Shown here piece after piece: positions 16,892 to 25,198 of a stretch of DNA of 35,199 nucleotides (the stretch's first letter is position 1; each line of letters starts with the position of its first letter). The notes below the pieces were generated by a model, which was not told where the DNA came from, made no database searches, and saw only the letters and a list, made by a program, of their open reading frames with translations. The translations under genes and the position numbers were made by a program. This DNA comes from Lachnospiraceae bacterium (lineage in GTDB: Bacteria; Bacillota; Clostridia; Lachnospirales; Lachnospiraceae), in the NCBI GenBank assembly GCA_021205225.1, contig JAJPXX010000025.1:1-35199 (forward strand). Reading direction: 5' to 3'.

Positions 16892-17530
16892 ATGTCAAAG
16901 ATTACAGAAGTTGCGGAATTGGTAGAAAAAGGTAAGGCGAAGCTGGTAGGTCCGGCAGTCCAGGCGGCTCTTGACGAGGGCTGTGATCCGATGGATATCC
17001 TGAACCATGGAATGATCGACACCATGACCATCGTCGGTGAAAAATTTAAGAATGGCGAGATTTTCGTTCCGGAGATGCTTGTGGCGGCGCGCGCGATGAA
17101 AAAAGGTGTAGAGGTGCTCAAACCGCATCTCGCAAGCGGTTCCACCGGTGCGAACGGAAAAGTAATTATCGCTACGGTTTCTGGGGACTTACATGACATC
17201 GGCAAGAACCTGGTAGCCATGATGATTGAGAGCGCGGGCTTTGAAGTGGTTGACCTTGGCGTAGATGTTTCGACCGATAAGGTAATCGAAGCTTACAAAG
17301 AAAACCCCGATACAAAAATCATCTGCCTGTCCGCTCTTTTGACAACAACAATGCCGGCAATGAAAGCCACGGTGACAGCGCTCAATGAGTCTGACTTCCG
17401 AAGCAATATTAAGGTGATGGTAGGCGGCGCGCCGATCACGCAGGAATTTGCGGACGAAATTGGTGCGGACGGCTACTCAGAAGATGCGGCAAGCGCGGCG
17501 TCCCTTGCGAAGAGACTGGCAGCGGCATGA
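16892..17530 (+). CDS. corrinoid protein (B12-binding methyl carrier), copy 1
   Basis: A 212-residue methyl carrier. A helical cap domain occupies about residues 1-85 (LDEGCDPMDILNHGMIDTM). The Rossmann-type B12 domain follows with the cobalt-ligand motif GDLHDIGKNLV, His at 101, then the downstream IICLSALLTTTMPAM and VMVGGAPITQEFADEIGADGYS segments. ATG 16892 is chosen because CAAGGAGGT precedes it; the track start at 16775 would add 39 non-family residues. It sits 179 bases after the MtrH-like gene and is probably the main acceptor protein between methyltransferases I and II. A second copy lies at 20359. Confidence 0.93.
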   Translation: MSKITEVAELVEKGKAKLVGPAVQAALDEGCDPMDILNHGMIDTMTIVGEKFKNGEIFVPEMLVAARAMKKGVEVLKPHLASGSTGANGKVIIATVSGDLHDIGKNLVAMMIESAGFEVVDLGVDVSTDKVIEAYKENPDTKIICLSALLTTTMPAMKATVTALNESDFRSNIKVMVGGAPITQEFADEIGADGYSEDAASAASLAKRLAAA

Positions 17531-17830
17531 TTTATTGTTGACCACATTTACAAAGACAGAAATAAAATGGCTTGAAGCGTAGCATGTAAACGATTCGGGG
17601 ATATGATATTTCTGTCATAATGTTGCTTATATGGTTGGTATGTTACCGGTAGTTTAAAGAATTGGAGAGCACCGTCCTGCTTTGTAAAAAGTGTATTGTA
17701 GGGCGGCGCTTTTTGTGTTACACTAAAATAGTAAAGAATTCGTGCAGTGATTATAGAAAACGATGAATGATTCTTGTCGTTTTCTGTAAAATTCATGGCA
17801 ATTAAAGTTTCGTGAAAGAAGAGGGCTTCG
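17531..17830 (+). other. 300-base gap with a terminator-like hairpin before the activator gene
   Basis: No gene is supported here. The main structure is AGCaCCGtCCT pairing with AGGgCGGcGCT (17668-17710) followed by TTTTT, a likely terminator or attenuator. It suggests that the activator, DUF2284 and second corrinoid genes may be expressed at a different level from the methyltransferases. Confidence 0.5.
17668..17714 (+). terminator. probable intrinsic terminator after the first corrinoid gene
   Basis: Nine Watson-Crick pairs, one G-T pair and one mismatch form the stem, with a 21-base loop and a following T-run. The loop is longer than usual, so efficiency is uncertain. Confidence 0.55.
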
Positions 17831-19681
17831 ATGTGTAAGGTTGCTTTTATCAGGGAGGGAACGATTGTCAGCGTTCCGGAGGGCATGACAGTGCTGGAGG
17901 CGGAGATCCGGGCGGGATTGAAGCCGGACGCGCCCTGCGGGGGAACAGGAAAGTGTGGGAAATGTCTGGTGCGGATCGCGGATATGGTGTCTCACGGCGA
18001 TACAACTTTACCATGTGAGGATATTGATACAACAAAATCTGCTCACAAAAACAAAGTATTGCCGTATGAAATTCGTGATTCGGAAAAGACAATCGCAGCC
18101 GAAGCTTATGGCAATTCAGTGCGTGCCTGCCAGACCAAAGTGACGGCGGATATCTATGTAGACACACTCTCTTCGCTGACGAAAGAGTATGCAATACTGA
18201 CGGAAGGTTATCTGCGCCCGGTGACGTATCATCCGGGACTTTCGGTACATAAAATACAGCTTGAAAAGCCAGAGACCGGAGATAAACGCTCGGATTGGTA
18301 TCGAATGACAGAACAGCTTACACAGGATGAACCGTTCGAACAGATATACCCTGATCCCGCGTTGGCTTCTTCCCTGTATGACAGGCGCGCGGAATCCGCA
18401 GAATGGTATGCCATTCATACGGATGGAAGAGTTCTGGATCTGCGCCGTGAGCCGGGCCGGATTTGTTTCGCGGCCTTTGATATCGGGACAACCACAGTAG
18501 CGGGGTATCTTCTGGACGCGAAGGACGGCCGTACCCTGGCAGTCGAAAGCCGCCTGAATCCGCAGGTACAGTATGGAGCGGACGTGATCATGCGTGCAAA
18601 TTACGCATTGGAACATGGAACAGAGATTTTAAGCATGTGCATTCGTGAAGCAGTAAACGAGATGCTTCAGATCCTTGCGAAAAAAGCATCTGTATGTACA
18701 GAAGATATTTTTCAGGTAAGTGTTGTAGGGAATACCTGTATGCATCACCTGTTTCTCGGCATCTCACCGGCAAGTCTGGTTCACGCGCCATACACGCCCG
18801 CGATCAACGCGCGCCTGACGCTGTGTGCCGCTGATTACGGACTGTGCGTTCACTCAAACGCACAGCTTCTGATGCTGCCGGTGATTGCGGGGTATGTGGG
18901 AGCGGATACCTGTGCCTGCCTGATGGCGACACGCCCTGATCAGGAGGATAACATTACGCTCTTGCTGGACATTGGCACGAATGGCGAAATGGTGCTTGGA
19001 AACCGTAAAAGGCTAGTTGCCTGTTCGACGGCTGCGGGTCCCGCATTTGAGGGAGCGAAAATCACCTGCGGAATGCGCGGGGTAGCGGGAGCAGTGGATC
19101 ATGTCTTTTATGAGAAAGGAAACTGGAGATACACAACGATCGGTGATGAACCAGCCGTGGGGCTGTGCGGCTCCGGCCTGATTGACCTTGTCGCCTGCCT
19201 GCTTCGTGCGGGGCTGATCGATGAGAACGGCAGACTGGAAAGCGGACAGGCGGATTCCCATACGTTTGTGCTTGTCCCTCCGGAAGACTCCGGAAATGGA
19301 CAGGGGGTCTATCTGACTCGGAAGGATGTAGGAGAGGTACAGCTTGCGAAGGCCGCGATTGCAGCCGGAATCCAGCTTCTGATGGAAGAGCTTCAGATAA
19401 CAGAGGACGATATCACAGAAGTGCGCGTTGCCGGTGCGTTTGGCAATTATATGAATCCGGCAAGTGTCGGTGAGATTGGGATGTTTCCACATTCTCTGGC
19501 GGGTCGGGTACGGTCGATTGGGAATGCGGCTGGAGAAGGAGCAAAGCTGGCGCTTCTTAGCCTGGAGGAACTGAAAATGTCTGAGACACTTGCGCGCAGT
19601 ACAGATTTTATTGAATTGGCGGCGCTTCCAGAATTTCAGGATTGTTTTGTGGAGCAGCTGGGATTTGAAGAAGCGTTATGA
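17831..19681 (+). CDS. RACo-like corrinoid activation protein (2Fe-2S, ASKHA domain)
   Basis: A 616-residue reductive activator. The N-terminus is a [2Fe-2S] ferredoxin domain with cysteines 36, 42 and 45 in CGGTGKCGKC and a fourth at 100 (SVRACQTKV). A linker domain follows. The C-terminal ASKHA/DUF4445 part begins near 210 (FAAFDIGTTTVAGYLLD) and has LLLDIGTNGEMVLG near 378 and VAGAFGNYMNPASVGEIGMF near 535. Proteins of this type return accidentally oxidised Co(II) corrinoid to Co(I), using an external electron donor and ATP. The insert between the third and fourth cysteines (residues 52-95) is longer than in a simple ferredoxin. It lies 301 bases after the first corrinoid gene with its own leader. 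Confidence 0.9.
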   Translation: MCKVAFIREGTIVSVPEGMTVLEAEIRAGLKPDAPCGGTGKCGKCLVRIADMVSHGDTTLPCEDIDTTKSAHKNKVLPYEIRDSEKTIAAEAYGNSVRACQTKVTADIYVDTLSSLTKEYAILTEGYLRPVTYHPGLSVHKIQLEKPETGDKRSDWYRMTEQLTQDEPFEQIYPDPALASSLYDRRAESAEWYAIHTDGRVLDLRREPGRICFAAFDIGTTTVAGYLLDAKDGRTLAVESRLNPQVQYGADVIMRANYALEHGTEILSMCIREAVNEMLQILAKKASVCTEDIFQVSVVGNTCMHHLFLGISPASLVHAPYTPAINARLTLCAADYGLCVHSNAQLLMLPVIAGYVGADTCACLMATRPDQEDNITLLLDIGTNGEMVLGNRKRLVACSTAAGPAFEGAKITCGMRGVAGAVDHVFYEKGNWRYTTIGDEPAVGLCGSGLIDLVACLLRAGLIDENGRLESGQADSHTFVLVPPEDSGNGQGVYLTRKDVGEVQLAKAAIAAGIQLLMEELQITEDDITEVRVAGAFGNYMNPASVGEIGMFPHSLAGRVRSIGNAAGEGAKLALLSLEELKMSETLARSTDFIELAALPEFQDCFVEQLGFEEAL

Positions 19682-19729
19682 CTTAAGAGTTACAAGACTG
19701 AAAAATCAAATAAGCAGGAGTGATTTGAA

Positions 19730-20269
19730 TTGATTGATATAGATAAGCTAAAGAGACAGGGGAAAGCCCAGGGCTTTACCCACGTTGCGTTTCTGGACTG
19801 CGGCACATTAGAGCTGCGCGAGGAAGTACGCCAGATGTGTGAGGCGAATACCTGTCATATGTACGGAAAATGCTGGAGCTGCCCGCCTGGATGCGGATCC
19901 CTGGAACAGTGCCGTGAAAAGATCGGACGGTACCATGAGGGAATCATCGTACAGACTGTCGGAGAGCTGGAGGACGAGCTAGACGGGGAAGCTATGATGG
20001 AAACAGAGCAGCGTCACAAGGAGACCTTTTACGCTTTTGAGAAAACGCTGCGGGAACAGTATCCGGGAATGCTTGCGATTGGTGCGGGCTGCTGCACGAA
20101 GTGCAAAACATGCACCTACCCGGATCAGCCCTGCCGTTTTCCAAATGAAGCCTTCTCTTCGATGGAAGCGTATGGTATGCTGGTCACACAGGTCTGTCAG
20201 GCCAATCATCTGGACTATTATTACGGTTCCTGTACGATTGCCTACACAAGCTGTTATTTATTAACATAA
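19730..20269 (+). CDS. DUF2284 cysteine-rich metal-binding protein (copy 2)
   Basis: A 179-residue DUF2284 protein. Its cysteine blocks are CHMYGKCWSCPPGCG near residue 42 and CCTKCKTCTYPDQPCRFPNE near 122, followed by SSMEAYGMLVTQV. The start codon is TTG with AGGAG 9 bases before; no in-frame ATG fits the conserved N-terminus. It lies 48 bases after the activator gene, between it and the second corrinoid protein, so a role in corrinoid activation or electron supply is plausible. Compared with copy 1 (2987-3547) it keeps the same Cys pattern but differs over most other positions. The stop codon lies inside a perfect AT-rich palindrome. Confidence 0.85.
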   Translation: MIDIDKLKRQGKAQGFTHVAFLDCGTLELREEVRQMCEANTCHMYGKCWSCPPGCGSLEQCREKIGRYHEGIIVQTVGELEDELDGEAMMETEQRHKETFYAFEKTLREQYPGMLAIGAGCCTKCKTCTYPDQPCRFPNEAFSSMEAYGMLVTQVCQANHLDYYYGSCTIAYTSCYLLT

Positions 20270-20284
20270 GAATATTATGTTAAT
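20260..20284. repeat. perfect AT-rich palindrome at the DUF2284 stop codon
   Basis: ATTAACATAA, five-base spacer GAATA, TTATGTTAAT: a perfect 10-base inverted repeat covering the stop codon. No T-run follows. It could be a DNA-binding site or an mRNA-processing/stability hairpin before the second corrinoid gene. Confidence 0.6.
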
Positions 20285-20358
20285 CTGAGAAATGGTGAAG
20301 ACGGAACAATCAGAAGCGAAAGATTCTGTTGCTGACATATTGGTATTGGGGGATATTT

Positions 20359-20994
20359 ATGACAGTATTAGAAGAATTGCGGCAATCCATAGAAGCCGGA
20401 CATCCAAAAGAGACGGAAAAGCTGGTATCGGTAGCCCTGGAACAGCAGGTTGACTCCATGCGTATTGTGGAGGAAGCCATGATGTCGGCGATGCGCACGA
20501 TGGGAGAGCGCTATAAGGAGCAGGAGGCAGATATTCCCTCCATTCTCGCGGCAGCCCGCTGCGTCCGTTCCGGTTTCACGCTGATTGAAAAAAATGACGC
20601 TTCATTTGAGGAGCAAAACATCGGCACCGTGATTGTTGGCACCGTCGAAGGCGACCTCCATGACATCGGGAAAAACCTGGTTGCGCTGATGTTCCGCAGT
20701 GCGGGATTCAAAGTCATAGACCTTGGCGTGGATATCTCAGAAAAACAGTTCCTGAAAGCCGTCCGTGAAAATCCGGATGTGCAGATCGTGTGCATCTCTT
20801 CTCTGCTAAGCACTTCTTTGCCGGAAATGGAACAGGTGATAAAGGTGTTGCGGCGCAACGATCCGGAAAAAAAGTATAAGATCATGGTGGGCGGCGGCGC
20901 GGTGACAAAGCAGCTTGCCGAGGACATGGGTGCGGACGCGTACACGGAAAACTGTGTAGAGGCAGCGGAGGTCGCGAAGACATTTATTGTCTAA
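20359..20994 (+). CDS. corrinoid protein (B12-binding methyl carrier), copy 2
   Basis: A 211-residue methyl carrier with the same two-domain plan as copy 1: helical cap (VSVALEQQVDSMRIVEEAMM) and B12 domain with GDLHDIGKNLV, His at 101, then VCISSLLSTSLPEM and IMVGGGAVTKQLAEDMGADAY. The cobalt-ligand segment is nearly the same as in copy 1, but the cap domains differ widely, which suggests a different methyltransferase partner. ATG 20359 follows GGGGGAT by six bases; the track start at 20329 adds ten residues not seen in the family. No dedicated methyltransferase lies beside it; the restriction island begins right after, so a partner gene may have been displaced or may be elsewhere. Confidence 0.92.
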   Translation: MTVLEELRQSIEAGHPKETEKLVSVALEQQVDSMRIVEEAMMSAMRTMGERYKEQEADIPSILAAARCVRSGFTLIEKNDASFEEQNIGTVIVGTVEGDLHDIGKNLVALMFRSAGFKVIDLGVDISEKQFLKAVRENPDVQIVCISSLLSTSLPEMEQVIKVLRRNDPEKKYKIMVGGGAVTKQLAEDMGADAYTENCVEAAEVAKTFIV

Positions 20995-21013
20995 ACCGCA
21001 TTGGCCAAATTTG

Positions 21014-21042
21014 TTGATGTCAGACAAGAAAAGGCTTATACT
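21014..21042 (+). promoter_or_regulatory. sigma-A promoter of the type I R-M operon
   Basis: TTGATG, a 17-base spacer and TATACT give a near-consensus promoter about 107 bases upstream of the hsdM start. It is the clearest promoter in the window and marks the R-M island as a separate transcription unit. Confidence 0.75.
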
Positions 21043-21148
21043 ATGGCAATGAATGATTTGACAGAGATTGGAGTTGCAAGGCTTCTGAATTTGATACGCG
21101 ATCAATGCGTACTGTTAGATGGCTGACAAACCATCAGGAGATGAGAAA

Positions 21149-22681
21149 ATGATTACAGGAATAATCAAAAATAAAATTGACAAAATATGGACAGACATTT
21201 GGGCGGGAGGGATTACGAATCCACTGACAGTGATTGAACAGCTGACATACCTGATGTTTATACGTTCTCTTGATGAAAAGGAACTGGAGACTGAGGAATT
21301 TGAGAATATGACCGGAGAAAAAATGGCTAAAATTTTCCCGCAGTCCGCGATTGGTCAATCCATGCGCTGGAGCAAATTCAAAAACAATGATCCGAGACAG
21401 ATTTACGATGTAATTTCACAGCGTGTATTTCCTGCAATCAAAAACCTGAAATATGGACGTCTGCCAGATTTTACCGAGCAGGGAGAGCTGATTGAAACTG
21501 AGGATGACCCGAACAGTACGAACAGCAATAATACGGCATTTGCGCGATACATGAGTGATGCTATGTTCCTGATTCCGACACCACAGATTTTGCAGAAGAT
21601 CATTACCGGACTGGATGACCTGTATGAACATGATATTGCAGATCTGGATATGCAGGGCGATTTATATGAATATATGCTGGGAAAACTGGCAACAGCCGGC
21701 CAGAACGGTCAGTTCCGGACTCCAAAGCATATTCGGGATATGATGGTAGAATTGATTCAGCCAACCCCTGATGATATTATTTGTGATCCGGCTTGCGGCA
21801 CCGCCGGGTTCCTCGTTTCTGCTGCGGAATATATACGAAAAAATTATGAGGATACCATGACTGCGGAACAGTGGGAACATTTTTCAGGAGAATTATTTAC
21901 TGGATATGATATAGATCGAACCATGCTCCGCATTTCGGCAATGAATTTGATGCTGCATTCCATCAGCAATCCGGATGTGGACTATAAAGACAGCGTATCA
22001 AAACAGAATCAGATTTCTGATAAGTTTACCGTTTGCCTTGCCAATCCTCCATTCAAAGGAACTATTGATGCCGAAAGCATTCATGACAATCTGAAAGCAG
22101 TCACAAATACAAAGAAAACGGAACTGCTGTTTCTGGCGCTGTTCCTCCGTATTATGAAGAAAGGCGGCCGCTGTGCCTGCATCGTTCCGGACGGCGTCCT
22201 GTTTGGATCATCAGCAGCGCATAAAGCGATCCGAAAAGAGCTGATTGAGAATCATCAGCTTCGTGCGGTAATTTCCATGCCATCCGGCGTTTTCAAACCC
22301 TATGCGGGTGTATCCACGGCAGTTCTTGTATTTACCAAAACTGGAGCAGGCGGAACGGATCAGATCTGGTTCTATGATATGAAAGCCGATGGATTCAGTC
22401 TGGATGATAAGCGTTCAGAGATTTCGGATAATGATATTCCAGACATCATTCAGCGGTTTCATAATCTGGAAACGGAAAAGAACAGAGAACGAACTGAACA
22501 AAGCTTCTTTGTACCGAAACAGGAGATTGTGGATAATGGATATGATCTGTCCATCAATAAGTATAAGAAGACAGAGTATGTACCGGTAGAATATCCGCCT
22601 ACCTCTGAAATTCTGGATAAGCTGGATGAATTGGAAAAAGAGATCACAAAAGGGCTTAATGAGTTAAGAGGGATGCTGTGA
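21149..22681 (+). CDS. hsdM: type I restriction-modification DNA methyltransferase subunit HsdM
   Basis: A 510-residue N6-adenine DNA methyltransferase. The N-terminal helical HsdM domain covers about 1-150. The SAM-binding motif DPACGTAGF is at 213-221 and the catalytic NPPF at 299-302 (CLANPPFKG). ATG 21149 with AGGAG 8 bases upstream is preferred; the track ATG at 21119 adds ten residues. The C-terminal helix (EILDKLDELEKEITKGLNELRGML) is the usual contact to HsdS. The gene appears intact and, with either HsdS, should form the modification trimer. Base composition from here to about 30.9 kb is visibly richer in A+T than the flanking metabolic genes, which suggests acquired DNA. Confidence 0.96.
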   Translation: MITGIIKNKIDKIWTDIWAGGITNPLTVIEQLTYLMFIRSLDEKELETEEFENMTGEKMAKIFPQSAIGQSMRWSKFKNNDPRQIYDVISQRVFPAIKNLKYGRLPDFTEQGELIETEDDPNSTNSNNTAFARYMSDAMFLIPTPQILQKIITGLDDLYEHDIADLDMQGDLYEYMLGKLATAGQNGQFRTPKHIRDMMVELIQPTPDDIICDPACGTAGFLVSAAEYIRKNYEDTMTAEQWEHFSGELFTGYDIDRTMLRISAMNLMLHSISNPDVDYKDSVSKQNQISDKFTVCLANPPFKGTIDAESIHDNLKAVTNTKKTELLFLALFLRIMKKGGRCACIVPDGVLFGSSAAHKAIRKELIENHQLRAVISMPSGVFKPYAGVSTAVLVFTKTGAGGTDQIWFYDMKADGFSLDDKRSEISDNDIPDIIQRFHNLETEKNRERTEQSFFVPKQEIVDNGYDLSINKYKKTEYVPVEYPPTSEILDKLDELEKEITKGLNELRGML

Positions 22682-22771
22682 CTTAGAATCATTTGTATTT
22701 AAAACCGGGAAATTATGAGTTAGGTGAGTTATTGCAAACTGCTGATTCATAGACATTGAGGAGATAAAACA

Positions 22772-23098
22772 ATGGCACAGGATGGAATTACCAAACGAGA
22801 CTGGGCGCTTTTCAGAGAAAAAGTTCCAGAATGGCAGGAAGCCTACATGGAAAAGCTTGTAAAAGAATACGTGGAGATGCTATCAGGAGATGGAGCCGCA
22901 TCCGATAAATTCTGGGAACTGGATAAGCGGATCAAAGCGGACAAACGCCGCAAAAGTGTGGTTATGGAAATGTGCCGCTCTGAGATGCTTTACAATATTC
23001 TTGATCTGATGCGGGAAGGTACTATTACGGTGGATGATCTGGATGATTTCAGCGAACATCTGAGGGGGACGGTAAAGCTGCTGATGGAGGGATGGTGA
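22772..23098 (+). CDS. small conserved-type protein between hsdM and hsdS
   Basis: A 108-residue charged, mostly helical protein with no signal peptide or membrane segment. It opens MAQDGITKRDWALFREKVPEWQ, has a helix rich in Lys/Arg (DKRIKADKRRKS) and an acidic end (TVDDLDDFSEHLRG). I recall similar small ORFs placed between hsdM and hsdS in Firmicute type I loci, sometimes mislabelled as transporters; nothing here supports transport. The start has TTGAGGAG upstream and lies 90 bases after hsdM, and hsdS follows in 51 bases, so it belongs to the R-M operon. A role in complex assembly or in checking restriction is only a guess. Confidence 0.75.
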   Translation: MAQDGITKRDWALFREKVPEWQEAYMEKLVKEYVEMLSGDGAASDKFWELDKRIKADKRRKSVVMEMCRSEMLYNILDLMREGTITVDDLDDFSEHLRGTVKLLMEGW

Positions 23099-23149
23099 TA
23101 TGGGGATCTGGTTATGTACTGATCAAGTATACTCCGAGGAGGTGGCAAC

Positions 23150-24262
23150 ATGATTAATACAGGGAAATTTGCCGAGTTTTATGTTGATGTCACAAAAGAA
23201 GGGACGAAAATACCGCAAGATCAGTATCTTGAAGAAGGAAAATATCCTGTTATTGATCAGGGAAGACAAAATATTGCCGGCAGATGGGATAACGATGAAG
23301 GACTGTTTACGAACGTTCCAGCGATAATCTTTGGAGATCACACTCGTGCGGTTAAATACATTACGGAACCATTTTTTATTGGAGCGGATGGAGTAAAAAT
23401 ACTACGTCCGGCAAAAGCAGAAGACAATCCAAAATATCTTTATTATGCGTTGCAGGCTGCAAGAATTCCAAATCTGGGGTATAGCAGGCATTTCAAAGTA
23501 GTAAAGGACTTAGAGATAAGAACATATTCGAGAGCAGTACAAGACAAAATAGTTGTGCTTTTAGAGAAAATCGACCTGTTAATTGAGCAATACAATACTG
23601 AAATGTCCTGGATAGATCAACTCGTCAGATCCCGGTTTATCGAGATGTTTGGAGATTCAGTAAATAATCCGTTAGGACTTCCTACTGTATTGCTTTCAGA
23701 TGTTTCAGATATTGTTTCCGGAATAACAAAGGGCAGGAAGACGAATGGTGCAGAGCTATTTGAGGTTCCCTATATGGCTGTTTCAAATGTGAAGGCAGGA
23801 TATATTGATTGGAGTACCGTTAAAACAATCAGAGCAACTAAGGATGAGATCGAACAGTATTGCTTGCAACCTTTGGATGTTCTTATGACAGAAGGTGGTG
23901 ATCCAGATAAGTTGGGACGGGGTGCAATTATAAGCGCACCACCAGAAAATTGTATTCATCAGAATCACATTTTTCGTGTTCGCGTGAATAGAAATCGTCT
24001 TCTTCCACAGTATTTGGAGGAATATTTACAACATCAAAAAGCGAAGCAGTATTTCCTTGGATGTGCGAAACAGACAACAGGCATAGCAAGCATTAACATG
24101 AAACAACTTCGCGTTATGCCAGTTCTACTGCCAGAAATAAAGTTGCAGAATCAGTTCGCCGCTTTCGTGCAGGCGACCGACAAATCGAAACTGGCAATAC
24201 AGAAAAGCCTTAATGAACTGGAAATTCTGAAAAAATCATTGATGCAACAATATTTTGGATGA
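23150..24262 (+). CDS. hsdS: type I R-M specificity subunit HsdS, copy 1 (complete)
   Basis: A 370-residue two-TRD specificity protein. TRD1 covers about 1-135 and is followed by the central coiled-coil spacer (VVLLEKIDLLIEQYNTEM). TRD2 runs from the LVRSRFIEMFGD junction near 160 to about 320, and the final helix ends KKSLMQQYFG. A GAGGAGGT ribosome site is 7 bases before the start. Residues from RFIEMFGD to TDKSK are identical to copy 2 (26378-27508), while TRD1 is unrelated. This copy keeps the full C-terminal helix and follows hsdM directly, so it is the one most likely expressed in the functional complex. Confidence 0.94.
   Translation: MINTGKFAEFYVDVTKEGTKIPQDQYLEEGKYPVIDQGRQNIAGRWDNDEGLFTNVPAIIFGDHTRAVKYITEPFFIGADGVKILRPAKAEDNPKYLYYALQAARIPNLGYSRHFKVVKDLEIRTYSRAVQDKIVVLLEKIDLLIEQYNTEMSWIDQLVRSRFIEMFGDSVNNPLGLPTVLLSDVSDIVSGITKGRKTNGAELFEVPYMAVSNVKAGYIDWSTVKTIRATKDEIEQYCLQPLDVLMTEGGDPDKLGRGAIISAPPENCIHQNHIFRVRVNRNRLLPQYLEEYLQHQKAKQYFLGCAKQTTGIASINMKQLRVMPVLLPEIKLQNQFAAFVQATDKSKLAIQKSLNELEILKKSLMQQYFG
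23630..24190 (+). repeat. 561-bp direct repeat, copy A (hsdS TRD2)
   Basis: By eye the block from TCCCGGTTTATCG to GACAAATCGAAA has no difference from 26858-27418. The offset is 3228 bases and orientation is direct. Upstream of it the copies differ (CAGA versus CCGG); downstream they separate at once (CTGGC versus TATCT). Confidence 0.93.
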
Positions 24263-24278
24263 AAGGACAATGAAACAT

Positions 24279-24731
24279 ATGAAATTATATCACGGAAGTC
24301 ATATGTGCGTAGAACGGCCGGAGATTTTAACGAATGGTCACTATAAAGATTTCGGCTATGGTTTTTACTGCACGAGTCTAGAGCGGCAGGCTCGCAGATG
24401 GGCTCTGGCCAAAAAGAAAAACCATGTAGTGAATATCTATGATTACACAGAAAATAACGATCTTGAGATAATACAATTTTCGGAAATGACGGAAAAATGG
24501 CTGGACTTCATTGTTGATTGCAGGCGTGGAATTGAGCATTCCTTTGATATTGTAGAAGGACCAATGGCTGATGATACGATCTGGGATTATATCGAAGATT
24601 TTATGAATGGGAATATCAGCAGAGAGGCTTTTTGGGTCCTGGTAAAATTCAAGTATCCCACTCATCAGATCGTTTTTTGTACAAAAAAAGCGTTGCAGAC
24701 TCTGACGTATGAAAGGAGTTATCTTCTATGA
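24279..24731 (+). CDS. DUF3990 protein (ADP-ribosyltransferase-like fold)
   Basis: A 150-residue DUF3990 protein. It has the family start MKLYHGSHMCVE, the FGYGFYCTSLERQARRWA segment near residue 25, and the C-terminal THQIVFCTKKALQTL strand. The H...Y spacing (YHGS ... GFYCT) recalls the ADP-ribosyltransferase fold, which is the suspected relation of this family; enzymatic activity is not shown. The track start (TTG 24255) overlaps the end of hsdS; ATG 24279, 12 bases after GAAAGGA, matches the family. The gene overlaps its downstream partner by 4 bases (ATGA). It sits between two hsdS segments, so it is cargo of the R-M island and could be a defence or toxin component. Confidence 0.82.
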   Translation: MKLYHGSHMCVERPEILTNGHYKDFGYGFYCTSLERQARRWALAKKKNHVVNIYDYTENNDLEIIQFSEMTEKWLDFIVDCRRGIEHSFDIVEGPMADDTIWDYIEDFMNGNISREAFWVLVKFKYPTHQIVFCTKKALQTLTYERSYLL

Positions 24732-25198
24732 CAAATATATATTTCGAAGATGAAGAGGTAACTGAGGACGACCTGTATTTTTTATGTTATATGATAGAAA
24801 GAGTTGCGCGCAGGCTTCATCAGAGGGATCGTTACGTTGTAAACGGGATTGACCGGTTGGAATGGATGCGGCTGATCAGTGTGGCGAATGTTCTGCATTG
24901 TGAGAATCCGCTGGAAATTGAAGATGAATGGATAGAGGAATATGAGTTACAATCTGGGAACTTTGATGCTCTTGACGTAGATGGAGAACTGGCTAAAATT
25001 ATCCCAACGCCCACACAAATGGGAAAGGTTTATCAGCGGCTGATCTTACAGACATTAGGGTCAGAAGAGAACTATGTGGATGGCCTCATTCGGGTGTATA
25101 ATGATGAATTATGTGAAACCCTGGATAACTATACATGCGGAGCATTCTATGAACCATCCTATTATATTACGAGAGCGTATTATAACGGTGGATTCTGA
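24728..25198 (+). CDS. DUF3990 partner, unknown acidic protein
   Basis: A 156-residue acidic protein I do not recognise. It starts MTNIYFEDEEVTEDDLYFL, is rich in Glu and Asp, and ends in an aromatic tail (EPSYYITRAYYNGGF). It has no signal peptide, membrane segment or obvious DNA-binding motif. ATGA overlap with the DUF3990 gene and GAAAGGAG inside the end of that gene indicate translational coupling, so the two products likely act together. An antidote or activator role for the ADP-ribosyltransferase-like neighbour is an inference from gene order only. Confidence 0.75.
   Translation: MTNIYFEDEEVTEDDLYFLCYMIERVARRLHQRDRYVVNGIDRLEWMRLISVANVLHCENPLEIEDEWIEEYELQSGNFDALDVDGELAKIIPTPTQMGKVYQRLILQTLGSEENYVDGLIRVYNDELCETLDNYTCGAFYEPSYYITRAYYNGGF

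Noticed and set aside
21043-21126. 27-codon ORF (MAMNDLTEIGVARLL...) upstream of hsdM
   Set aside because: It begins directly after the -10 box without a ribosome site, so it is more likely leader sequence; a leader peptide cannot be fully excluded.
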